From assembly GCA_013399305.1 (NCBI GenBank), contig VXAI01000020.1, positions 3,938,545-4,002,544 on the forward strand: a stretch of DNA of 64,000 nt. The letters run 5' to 3'. The DNA is from Rostratula benghalensis. Taxonomy: Eukaryota; Chordata; Aves; Charadriiformes; Rostratulidae. A model generated the notes under the pieces. The model ran no database searches. It was given only the letters and a program-made list of their open reading frames with translations, and was not told the DNA's origin. This document shows positions 36,426 to 48,148 of the stretch, in pieces; the first letter of the stretch is position 1, and the number at the start of each line of letters is the position of its first letter. Position numbers and translations under genes: made by a program.

Positions 36426-39184
36426 ATAAAAAGAAATATATGGTGCCAAAATGTATAAATTCACTGCCAAATGGAAATATTAATGTGAAGAATTTAGCAG
36501 GTCTCAGAAGAAGGAAAGGCATTAATCTGCATATCTGCAATTAATTAATTTAACAAAACTTTAATTTTTATGGAAGAACCATTAGACTTTCAGACTTCAA
36601 CCAGCTCCCATCAGAGGCACACAGGAAGATATCTTGGAGGAAAGAGGTTGTCTCACAGCTTGCTGTAGAAGAATTTCATCCTCTGAAGTTTCCAGTACTG
36701 ACAACTACCAGATACAAGTTACCAACTAGTAGATGTGTCAGCTCTTGTGTTCAGAACTACAGAACCAGAAAGGGGATAAAATCTATAAAATAATTCCTCT
36801 CCAAGTGGTCTATGGTGCCCATATGCCTCATATTTTCATTAATGACATACTTGCAGGCCTCTGTAATTTTGTAAAGATACAGATTTCTGCAGGGAATTCC
36901 TTTTGTATTTTGTTATCTAGGACAAGCATTCTCCAGCCCAAATGTTGGGGTTGTGTATCTGCAAATGTACTATTTCATGGCAATAGAAAATGAAGCTGAA
37001 GGAAGTTTAAAGCCCCTTGCAACTGATTCCTCTCTCCACCACTCTTTTCCTAGAATATCCTGTAAATCTTGGCCCACAAATGATCTGATGATTTTTAAAT
37101 CTGATGTTACACTACTAAATGCATGACTAGCAGCCTAAAGATGATGGAAATCCTTTAACAAAAACCAACTTTTTATTTTAAAAAACTGGCTTAGTCATTA
37201 GAAATAACACAAGACCTCATGCCTCACTTGAGGTGTCAAATTGGCATGGCTGTGTTTGACTCTGGATGTCCAAGTTTCTTTGGTTAAAATAAGCTCAGAT
37301 ATCCCTGCACTGTACTGTTTATCTAGATGGCCTCTGTAGAATTCTATTTACTTGATGATATAAAATATGAAAATAACAGGATGAAGACCTCCATAGGTAT
37401 ATGTGTAATGCATGTTACGTATAAGCGGGGTCTATCAGAGTAGATAAACATATGGTGCATGATTTACAAGAGCAATATGAGCATCTCTGAAAGGAGAAGT
37501 GACAAAAAATGGTGCAATGGGAGAAGGAATGTGACCTATCTGTATTCCTGGTTGCATTGATTAATACTAGAGTTCTGAGAGGAAATAAGAATCACAGTGG
37601 TACTCTTTGAGTGGTCTAAGAAACATTTGGCTTCATTAACTTAGCATGCTTTACCAGGAAGAGAATGTTTGTGCTAAGCCTACACTAAAATGTGGAAGTT
37701 AAAGAAAGCATTTTCTTAACTAGCAGTTGTATAACTATTATAGCTTAAAGATATTCACTATTTCCCAGCTCTGAATCATAAAGTATAGGTTTGGGGACCT
37801 CAGCTTTACTTTTGCTCATATATATAGAAAAATTCTATGCTATTCATCAGTAAAACCCACACAAATGTCTATTAAATGACAGTGAGAAAAAGTTCAGAAA
37901 TTAAGGCTCAGATCTTGACAATTTTTCTACAACATTTTACTCAAAGTAATTCTCTTGCATTGAAATTTTCACTGAAAATAATCACAATAAAGCAAGACTC
38001 AAACTGGAGCTCTAAAAGAATAAATAACAATAATCACTTAACACTTTTCATCAAAAGGTCAGTGCAATCAAGACTGGAATATTTTTTCTTTCCTGTTTTT
38101 TTGTTTGGTTTTTTTTTTTTTTCCCTGACCATCATGAAAAAATAAATCCTTTCAGCCTCAGTAAATATACCCAGGAAGATAGTAATATTTTGCAAAAAGC
38201 TATCAAACTGGAGCAGGACCTGGCGAACTTGGATGATTGAATCTTGATGAATCTTTCCATAAAGATGCTTGAAAGGACTCTACTAGGGAATATACTGATC
38301 ATGGTTTAAGTAACACCAGATCTGGACCAGATTAATTTGCATTTAATATCCTCCTTAGCTTGATTTGTTCTGTCTCTTATTGTCAGCATGCCGTATCAAC
38401 AAGGATGAAATCATAACACGAATGCCTAATATTCTGTAGCCTAAAGATTTCACCAATACAATGGAACTTGAGAGATACAAGGACATTACTTAAACAAGCA
38501 ATGCAGGGTCTTCTATAAGATGATTTTTTATATATGTTCTTATATTAGAGAAATTTTTGAGTGTAAAAGAGCCCTTTCATAAATAATATCTACTGATTGA
38601 AAAACTCTCTTTGCATTCATTTTTTATCTTAGTACAAGGCACGGAGGAGAAAAAAAAAAAAGAAGAGAAAAAAAAAAGAAAAGAAAAAAGAAAAAGAAAA
38701 AATAGAAAGGAGAAAAACATGATAGAGATGGGGGTGGATGTGTCGGGAAAATTTCTGCAAGATTGGTCTGATTCCATGCATTTGTTTTTCAGTTGCACTC
38801 AAATAGCCTGTCTGCAAGCTGCTTCAGAGAGCAGGAATGCTTTTCCCCTAGTCATGTTTGATTTCTTATGCTGGTTGTACTGCCAAAATATTACATATGT
38901 GGGAAGAGGCTAAGAAAGAGTGTGATGAGTAATATTATCAAGAAAAATCACAGTTAACTTCCAAATATAGTATTGTCTTTAGGGAGTGGTTCTAGACTGT
39001 CTGTAGAAATCAGAAATAGATGGTTGAAATATTTGATATTTTAATTTGAATCATTTCTTTGGAGTATTTTGATTATCTCAATTTCAAATGAAGACCATAG
39101 GTAGTTATTTAAGACTGAATTTTTTAAAAAAGTAATACATTACAGAACAAATGCTTATTCTTTAATTACCTTCTTACACTGTGT
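36426..39184. other. AT-rich sequence with purine tract
   Basis: No gene-like frame. The interval contains a T run near 38109-38122 and the strongly strand-biased purine tract at 38643-38718 listed separately. Frames through that tract encode Lys/Glu or Phe/Ser runs and are artefacts of composition. Confidence 0.5.
38643..38718. repeat. Polypurine tract (A/G)n
   Basis: About 75 nearly uninterrupted purines on the plus strand, dominated by A runs with single or double G, with one T near the end. Such mirror-like purine tracts can form triplex DNA and are prone to slippage. No retroelement was seen next to it. Confidence 0.85.
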
Positions 39185-39300
39185 AACTGTCAAATGGACA
39201 CAATATGTATCTGCAACTTCTCAGGTAAAATAATGAGACCATAACTGTCAAATGGAGCCAGTATGAATCTGCAAGTTCTCAGGTAAAAAAATGAGACCAT
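39185..39300. repeat. 58-bp tandem duplication, two diverged copies
   Basis: Copy one is 39185-39242 and copy two 39243-39300, both opening with AACTGTCAAATGGA and closing with AATGAGACCAT. By eye they differ at six positions and have no length difference, about 90% identity. The duplication is thus older than the perfect 29-bp one at 28690. Confidence 0.95.
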
Positions 39301-42300
39301 AGCTCTTATGTTTAGTAACACCTCACTTTATAACCTTATTAAAGAAAATATTTTCCCATAATTTTAAAACATAGTCAGTAGGAGTCAGTTTTAAATATAA
39401 CCCCCCTAAAAATCTTACTTGATAAGGAATTGAGTAAGTTTTTAGAGTTGTTACCTAAAAGAAGTGCAACATTTGAAGTTAATGATTTAATCTTTGAAAT
39501 ATTACAACTACAAATATTAAATTGTTTAAGAGTAGCAATTATAAATTGGTTATTATAAATAACAACATATGGCATCGCTGTGAGTACAAGGCTGAATTAA
39601 TTCCTGAGGCTCCAATGCCATTCATAAACCTCTCAGAGTTTATGACTGCAGCTGACTTCTTGAGTGAAATACAGCCTTGTGTTTACTCCAGGGCTAGCTA
39701 TTATGCTCCATGTTATTCAAATGTATTCTAGTGTTGATCTTCATGCTTTGCCTCTGATTTGTTTTCCTGCAATCATTAACAGAAGCTTGTAACCTTTTCC
39801 CTTAATAGAAGAGTCCTCAATTTTTTCACAAAAAGAACACATCTAAACAGAGACAGTGTCTTATTGATGCCACAGATCACATATTCCACCAATTCACAGC
39901 CTTTCAACATTCATGGCTAGAGTAAGGGGAGCAATTTTATACGGAAAGTACAATTTAGGGACATTTAATTCTGTTTTTAAGCTGGATAAGAGAAACCAAT
40001 TCTGTGTGGAAAGCTGGCTTTCCACAGATCCACATTGATTCATGAAGCCTAAATAATGCTGTTATACCACAATGACCTTCTTGCAGTGGATCTAAACATA
40101 AAGCTTCTAGAAAGAAGACTCTTCATCCTAGCAGAGACAGCACAAAAGGTTCCTTATATGGAGGTCTCCCTCAACAGACACTCAAGGATTCATACTGACC
40201 TGTCATAGTTGTGACACAAATCAGAGAATTAAGTGAGTAGTAAGAAAAGAGCAAATATTGCAATGTGATATATTGTGGCACTGTCTATGAAGGTGGTAAG
40301 AACTGGAATACTACATTTGAAACTTTTTGAGTGTCTTCTAAGAACTGTGCTAAGGATGAACAGGGCCTTGCTAAGGCAATATCTGCCCTGTTTCATCTTT
40401 CTTTCAGGAACTTTATAGGAGCCCTACGGTAAACCCAGCAGAAGGAATCTGAATTCTTTGTACTAAATTGAAGGGTCTTGGGTCAGGAAAAAATTAATAG
40501 AGTGCAAACAGACCATAAAAGCAACAAGCAGTCAATTTCTATCCTGCAAAAATGTATTTGTTTATTATGAAGAACCAAAAGGTTGCTGAAAGCAATAAAA
40601 TATAAAAGCAAGAGTAATGTCCCTGTTCTAAATAACTTAAAAACAAGGTGACAGATGAAGAGTGAAAAGCATTTTTGACTAGCTTCTGAAAGGTAATTTA
40701 GGAATGTGTGTTCCACTGAAAAATTTCAGTAGGACTTGCATGAATATCTAGACTTTTGATGAATGTAACCTCTTACTGCCATTTCCCACTTTTGTCATTC
40801 CAGTTTGAGTGTTCACTCATTATTTTAGCTTCTGCCTGTTTGGCATCTTACACATTTCTGGGAAAATGTCCAAAAATTAACTCCAACTGGTATTAAATGG
40901 CCCCCATCTAGACTAAATCCTCAACCCCTCAAAATTTGGGGCCTGCGGCAGACAACCTATGGGAAAGGATAAATCCCTTAAATGCTTTATCTCCCAAACC
41001 ATATCTGAGAATTATCTGGGAGACTGCCAGAATGAGCCAACTAATCTCTATTATGGTAGCAACATACTATGTCCAAACAAAGAAAATATTTACAGCTTTG
41101 GGATGGGAAGAGATTTGCTGGAGGTTTATTGTCTACACCTGCTCCCCAAAACTGTGGGATCTTCTCTGACTTTTCCTAGTTCTGCCCATGCTGGTTACCT
41201 TCCATGAAGGTGAAATTAAATAGGAGAGGCACCCCTGTAGCTGTCGAATTCTTCGTAAACCCTATTATCTACATAAGAATCCAACTCTTTTCATTCCTTA
41301 CTGTCTACATAATTTTTATCCTACTACCCATTTTTACCCTTAGTAATCTATTAGATTTGCAACACCTCTGAAATGTGTCAGTAAAGATCATTCCCCTCAC
41401 ATTGTCCTAATATATCACCACTGTATAACTATGACCTAGCCTATCTACATATATGGGCTCCTGTCTACGTTGTCTTTCTCATTTAATACAGAGTTTCTAC
41501 TGTAATCCACAGATGCTTTCTGTGGTCATTCATCCCAGACTCTGGGATGCTTTACTACTCTAAAAATATCTGGATTGTAATATTTAGTTTCATTGATCAA
41601 CTTATACATTGCTTCATTTTTGTGATATGCTCATTAATAATTCACATTTTATAAAGAGTATTTTAACAATTAAAACTGTGCACTTAGAAATCTGAGAAGC
41701 TGTGATGTTAGAGATCTCACAGTGTAAGGAGTTTTCTTCTGTACTCCAGCAAAACTTGGCAGAGCAGTCACCCTTAAAAAAACCCACAGCAGGTGTAATT
41801 AATCATTACACCATTCAAAATAATAGCCTGTATTAAGGAAATGTGATCATCACCTAAAATCCAATAATTTGGTTTTTCTATATGCCTGACAAATCAATGT
41901 CATTTACCACAACACAAAAGGAGAGTCTGTCCTTATTAATCTGCAACTGTACGAAGTGACCCAATAAATATATATAACATATTCTGTTAAGAATGATGAA
42001 AAATTTCTCAAACATGCCAGGATTAAAGGAGGGATACATTTCTCAGATCCCTGACTAAAATGCTATACTCTATGAACAGTACACTGGAATACTAGTGGTC
42101 TACAAATATTCTGCAAGCTTCAGGGGTACTATTAGGATGATGAAGATTTCTTAGAAAGACTTTTGACTAAACTAACAGCTTGCCCAAGAGCAAGGGTCAG
42201 AAACTTTATGGAATTAGTTTTCTCCTTTGCTAACTTCCAGTGAATGGTAAAATTGCTTTATGTGTATTGTCCTATTTCTATTGCTGGATGTGAATTGCTG

Positions 42301-43944
42301 CCCTAAATAATGAACTAAAAATATGAGTTCATTTCTGTACTGTATTATGAACGTGTTATTGTCACAGCATGTAATTACAATCATTCACAGTGTGAACGTG
42401 AGGTCTGAATAGTAAATTGTCCTGAAAACAGTCTTCTCCTGTGAATTTATGAATTTCCAAGCTTACCTCTCATAGTGATTAATACTGTATCGGCATTTAA
42501 CTCTCAGGTCATTCAACAGAACAGCCACCTTACCTCAAGAAGTCATGGAAGTGAAAAAGCACTTACTGCACAATGAAAATAAGATCTTATGACAATATAA
42601 CTAATGGATGTTATACCTTTATAAAATGAAGATGCAGACAAGAAATATAAGAAATCATCAAAGAATCTCCCACTACTATGCTAAGAGGAAAATGTTAAAA
42701 TGGGATTGTCAGGGTAAGAAAAAAATGTCTTTATAATGTTATTTGGTCCCATTTGTACTGCAAGGAACAGTTTTCCACAGACAGGGAGGAAACATTACAG
42801 AGTAAAAAAAGAATAAATAGTGCATTAGTGAGAAATCTTTGAACAAGTGGTTAGAAGATTTGTACTTCACAGCAATGAACATTCAAGTTTTAAAGACAAA
42901 TCTATTCTTATTAATCTGTAATGATAATGTTTATCTCATAGTGAATGATGTCTTCAGTGAACTTTGAGGTAGGAAATTTTCTGATTTTTTAGCTTGAGCT
43001 ACTTTGCTGCAGTAGTGGTTCTGCACAAAAGACATTCAGTCGAGTGGCTGACCTGAACTCTAAACTACCCTTGATGTTTAAAAGAAGACATGAAATTGGG
43101 TATACCTACTCCTTACCCAATTTCCAATGTTGCATTATTTTTCTGACAAAAAGTTATTTTCCCCTTCTTAATCCATCTTGCAAAATACAACTTCTTTCTT
43201 TGGCAACCTATACAGAATCAAACATGATCACAGAATCATGAACACAAAATCAGAAAAATCATTTTGCATTAAAGAGTTTTCTAGATTATTTTTTTTTAAA
43301 TAGTTCCACTGCAATAGAAATTTCTTATCTGCCATCTTTTCAAAATTCAAAATTTGTTTCCCAGAGGTCAACAACTGCATACATGGTTTCTTTAATTTTT
43401 TTTTTAATTTATTATTATTATTTTGATGTGGATTTTTCTTTACGGAACTTCTGTAAAGGAATGCAAGAGATACATTAATCTGTTTGCGAATTATACTGTC
43501 GGTATTGGTTTTAACCAGATATTTGCTACTGTCTCTTTGCCTATAGATTTAACAGGAATAGTCTTATAGAATGCTCAGACAACTGAACAAAAATGACCTT
43601 TTAAAAATTACTCTTATGGTATGTCTATATGACTGGGACTTAGCCCTTGTTTGTTCTGAAATAATTAAGAAGATTTTTTGAAGTAATGCAATGATATAGG
43701 TCCAGAAATCTGATTTAAAATGTCAGAGTTGACGTGATTCACAATGTAAATCTTATTTAAATGAAGGCAGTCTTAACAATTATTCTGTAATTCTTGCAAT
43801 CAACAAGAAAGAAAGAATATGTAAGTCCTTTAAGAATAGTTTTCTCTTCTATTTATGCCAGCATCAAGGGAACAAACAACCCTAAGTACTGTGGAAATTT
43901 TAAAATAAAATAAAGTAATAAGACACAGGATGCTATTTTAGATC
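39301..43944. other. AT-rich unique sequence
   Basis: No supported gene. A perfect 10-bp-arm hairpin lies at 40005-40026. The stretch 41220-41480 is pyrimidine-biased without an identifiable repeat. I considered a nuclear mitochondrial insert there but found no recognisable mitochondrial gene. Confidence 0.5.
40005..40026. repeat. Perfect hairpin, 10-bp arms
   Basis: TGTGGAAAGC and GCTTTCCACA are exact reverse complements separated by TG. TGTGGAAA resembles a RUNX-type or core-binding word on both strands. Nothing downstream suggests a terminator or small RNA gene. Confidence 0.45.
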
Positions 43945-43990
43945 CTCACTCTCACTGATTTCAATGGGAGTTAGGCAGCTAAATTTGTGT
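43945..43990. repeat. Likely fragment of an ancient amniote interspersed repeat
   Basis: The words CACTGATTTCAATGGGAGTT and AGGCAGCTAAATT recall a short motif (TTCAATGGGAGTTAGGCACCTAAAT) that recurs in old interspersed repeats of crocodilian, turtle and bird genomes. I cannot name the family and cannot define element ends. The claim rests on memory of the motif. Confidence 0.4.
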
Positions 43991-45023
43991 GTTTAGCCCT
44001 GCATTATACAGGTAAAAGTGCATTGATCTGGGAGCATATTTACTGCATTTGGACCCCTGCTTTAGACTTTCTCTATCATTCTAGGGGGGGGGGGGAGAAA
44101 AAAAAAAAAAAAAAGAAGAATAAGGAAAAGGAAAACTTGTTAAATGTATGAATTTTGAAGCAGATTTTTTTTTTCTATCAGCCAAGGATTTTGGGTGCTT
44201 AATTACTATGAAAAACGTAGTACATCTAACTAATATTCTCTTACCCACTTATAAGAGCCACTGGAATAGGTGAGATTATAGTATTTTAGTAGTTTTATTT
44301 CTATTCTTCTCAAAAAGTTTGAAAATAAAATTATAAGAAAACATATTTGTTTAATTGTTTCAAGGTTCAGAAACCTCTGTTTTAAATTAATTTAAAGATA
44401 AGCTTGAGTTGTTTCTGTTTTTTCCTAATTTTAGAGTATTTTTCCTCGACCACTTTCTCCATTATTGTAGTCTGTTTATGCATGTTGTGTTAATTTTAGC
44501 TTTGTCAAGACTGCTTCTACTCTAAAAAAAAATATCTCTTAATTCATAATTCAAAGAGCACGAAGCCAGCAAATAGTAAAGTAACTGTATGTGCAAGATC
44601 TATGAATAATTATAGCTTGTACTATCTACAACCTCATGCTATTAAGAATGAGAATTTTTCTCACAAAGATGTTGCTACAGAGGCATCCATTTTGTTTTGT
44701 GTTTTCTTAATTGATTTGAACAGAGATGAAGGTCAGTGTTGCAAATCAAAGGCAAATTCAATAGTAGGTACTATTTAGGAATTTCTCTGGAGTATCTGAG
44801 AATAAGTGAAATACTGGAACTTGGGCAGAAATGTTAAACAACAGAGAGGCTACTTTTTGTCTTTGACCCAAGGCTACCATCTCTGTCACAGTGCAGCCTC
44901 ACTTTGGCAATCCCCATAACTTTCATGGTGCTTTCTTGCTACTTCTTCTCAGCAATATGTTTGAGGTATGGAGTTATTGCCTCAATTTGCATTAACATTA
45001 GTTTTACAGTTTTTGCAGTTAAG
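43991..45023. other. AT-rich sequence with G and A homopolymers
   Basis: Apart from the G12/A17 tract at 44084-44114, nothing recognisable. The 67-codon frame at 44904-45107 is not supported as a gene and overlaps the mariner-like end. Confidence 0.5.
44084..44114. repeat. G12 run followed by A17 run
   Basis: Twelve consecutive G (44084-44095), AG, then seventeen A (44098-44114). Long pure G runs are rare in AT-rich DNA and are sequencing-error hotspots, so exact lengths are uncertain. Confidence 0.9.
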
Positions 45024-45046
45024 TACGGAGGTTCGGAAAGTAACGT
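45024..45046 (+). mobile_element. Possible mariner-like element end
   Basis: TACGGAGGTTCGGAAAGTAA resembles the terminus of avian mariner-type elements whose ends carry a GGAGGTTCGGAAAGTAATGCC-like word. Similarity stops after about 22 bases and no opposite end or transposase remnant was found. Low confidence. Confidence 0.3.
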
Positions 45047-46674
45047 ATGCTGCCACCTCCTTCTGGAATACCAGAACTACATTAAAGTGCATCAGCTGGT
45101 AGGTTAGCTTAGGATAGCTGTGAGAGTCCATTTATTTATAAAACATTATAAAAGAAAGAGTGGAGTGATAAACCAGCCCTGATTTGTTGTCTTCCTTTAA
45201 TGAACTTCTAGATCAAAAGCAAATTCTAAGTATTTCAAGTTCATAAGCTATAAAGACAGTAAGTGACAGATTCTACTGCCAGTTGCTATTCACTTTGAGC
45301 AGTTACTTTTATCTTAGAGAGTGCTACTGATGCTGGAATAGTATTTGAGATACTTAAGGATAACAGAATCCCGTATTAATGCAACACTGTTCCAGATTCA
45401 ATCTGATCACTTCTGTTAGTCATTGTGCATGTAATATTTATGTGTCTCGTGTAAGATAGTAAGCAACTATAAGCCATGAAAATCTGATATCACTTGCACC
45501 ATATCTGCAGAATAATCTGTAAAGTTTGCAACAGAACAGCTTGTTTCCCTAAGGGCCTGACCGAGCCTAGCCAGCCTTATTCAGAAACAACCTCCTTTTT
45601 ATTCTAAAGCAAGGAAAGCTGAGGGCTTCAAATCTCTGAGCGTGTCTGGCAGAAAAAGCATCATCAGAGAGGAAGGAGAATGAAAAGGGCCAGACTGCTC
45701 TGGGTAGATGAGAACCAGGAAGATCTGCCTCAAAGCAGTCTATAGAGAGAAGAGCTGGCTGTAGGCAACAAATGACACCTTTGTTATCAGTACTGAAACT
45801 GTAAAATTCCTAACACCTTGTTATTGTCTTTTTTATTTAAAAATTACTGCTGTAGAAAAAGAAACTGGATGTGAAGAAAAAAAAAATCCCCAAAACAGAG
45901 TATTAAGATACATTTTTAATATTCCCATTTAACTACTTAGTTGTTGAGGTTTTTTAAATTAACTTTGGTGCCTGTAAAAGAAGGAAACTAGCTTAGTCTT
46001 CTGAGGAGAGAATTAAGAAGTGGTGTTCAATAGCTACTTAGATCTTCCTAAGCAATAATCGATAAAGATTTGCAGCTTATGGAACTGTAACCTGTCTAAA
46101 ATGTCTTTATATCTAACAGAATTCTTTCAAGTCCTGCTGCCTAAGCATGGATACCTCCATGTAACAATAAGGTATGGAACGGACAATTAGCAAATAAAGC
46201 AGTCAAATAAAAAAGTGGGTTGATTTCCTTTTCCATACAGGTCTTGACATCAAGTATGGGCACACTTAATTTTATTAATTGCACATATGAGAAAATATGA
46301 CAAAGTAACTTCTAAAAACTGCTTTAGTGCAGTTGGGAAATAAGCACGCAATCTCAGATGAAGACCTTTAGAGATCTTTGAGACAATGTAGAAGTACCTA
46401 TCGTAGCTTTTTAAATCCAACTTTTAATAATTCCACTGGGCAAACCTATCTGAAGACATGGACCACATTATTTTATATCAATGTTTTAAACACTTTGTTA
46501 CAATTGCTGCATGTTTTTGGCATAAAGAGTAATAACATGGACAAAATAAAACTGTGGCAGTATCATTTTTCTCAGTGCTTGTACAGTTTGCATATTCAAG
46601 TTGCATATCTGCAAAGAGCTGTCAAAATAAACATAAGGCGACATAGTAGAAAACTATGCACTACTATTTTACCT

Positions 46675-46695
46675 CCCCCCCCCCCCCAAAAAAAA
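46675..46695. repeat. C13 run followed by A8 run
   Basis: Thirteen consecutive C (46675-46687) directly followed by eight A. This is the second long G/C homopolymer adjoining an A run in the window. The length may be misread. Confidence 0.9.
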
Positions 46696-48126
46696 GACAG
46701 GCACAAACAGAAAGGCTGGGAAAGAATAAATTGCATTAAATAACTTATAGAGGTAGAATATAGAAAAAAAACAGGCTGTTTTTAATCTGAAAATATGGAA
46801 AAGGAAAGTTAAGGACAATTTCTACCATGTTACTTCTTCATGGTCAGACTAGCTTTTTGTGCTTATCATATGAGAGTGAGGCAACTGCTAAAAAACAGGT
46901 TAGGAGAACCCATCACATCAGTTTTGTCCATTTTAATGAAATTTGCTTTTTTAGTGCTCAGCAATTTGCTTTTTGTGTTTAACAAAACCATGGATTAAAT
47001 AAGCAATCTGTGTAGACAAAATACTCAAATGTAAAGAATATGAATAAGAGGAATTGTAGTAATTTAGAAATGGTTTTAATGAAGTTTTTTTATTATTATT
47101 ATTATGCAAATACTTAAATAGAAACATCAATTCAAATTGGTTGGTAAACAAGCTAAAGATGGTGAAAAACTAATTATAATAACAGAACATCTGCAAAAAT
47201 AATCTGAAAACTACACTGTTAGTATTCTGAAATAGTACTCTGAAATCAGAAATAGTAACTGAAGCATTGAGATTAAACTGGACAGTAAACCAGTATGATA
47301 ATATAATGCCTGTTTTGCAATTAATTTTAAAGCAACAATTGTTCTCCAAAATGCCACTTGAAAACTTCAAGGTTTTTTGTTTGCTGGGGGTTTTGGTGTG
47401 AGATTTTGTTTGGTTTTGGTTTTAACTACAATCAGGAGGGAACAATTTTAGCAACTAATTTAAAAACTTCTATCTAGATAGTTTGTCTGGACAAGAAGAA
47501 AGGACAGTGTGATGACTGTTTAAAACCATCAGAAGAGCTAGTTAACATCATACCAAGTCATGTAATGTGTAGGAAGGGATGAAGCTAAGAAGCGTAGGCC
47601 AAAAGTCTTGAAAAACTTCTTAGCTCAAAGAGAATTACCAACCTATGGAATATCCTCTTGAGAAAAGTATCTTGTTTGCATCACTTCAATCTACAAAATT
47701 AAGACAAGTGTTATGTGAAACTTTCTCATTGTTATGAAGAAAACTATTTTCTTCATAATAGACTTTAAAACATTAACTATCATGGTTTCCTATAAGTGTT
47801 TTCAAATATGTGTATGTAAAATTCAGAGTCTTGAATTTTATGTCTGTACAAAACATGTACATATTCCTTCACTTCAAAGCATTAGAGAAAAAATCTTTTT
47901 TTTTCAGTTTTCATATTATTTGAACAGAAAACACAGCTGTAACAGTACAAAAAAAACCAAAAAAACCCAACCCTATGTCAGAGAATGTGGCACCTAGAAA
48001 CTCGTTATACTATAATCACAAATTTAATAAAATCCATATATATGTAGCAATTTATCTTGCAGGGGTTTTGCTGGTTTTCTCATTTCTGTTTCTTTTTTTT
48101 TTTTTTTTTTTGAATAAAGGAATATT

Positions 48127-48148
48127 GTTTCACTCAGTTGAGTGAAAC
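48127..48148. repeat. Perfect hairpin, 10-bp arms
   Basis: GTTTCACTCA and TGAGTGAAAC are exact reverse complements separated by GT, lying just after a 19-T run. TTTCACT/AGTGAAA words resemble interferon regulatory factor half-sites (GAAA core). No functional context is visible. Confidence 0.45.

Noticed and set aside
41220..41480. Pyrimidine-biased segment considered as a nuclear mitochondrial insertion
   Set aside because: Composition is suggestive but no mitochondrial gene order or protein could be read in any frame.
43225..43245. ATCACAGAATCATG considered as a CR1 3' end
   Set aside because: Only one octamer-like unit and no adjoining CR1 3' UTR sequence.
46378..46743. 121-codon plus-strand frame
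   Set aside because: It ends across a C/A homopolymer and lysine-rich low-complexity sequence, with no recognisable domain.
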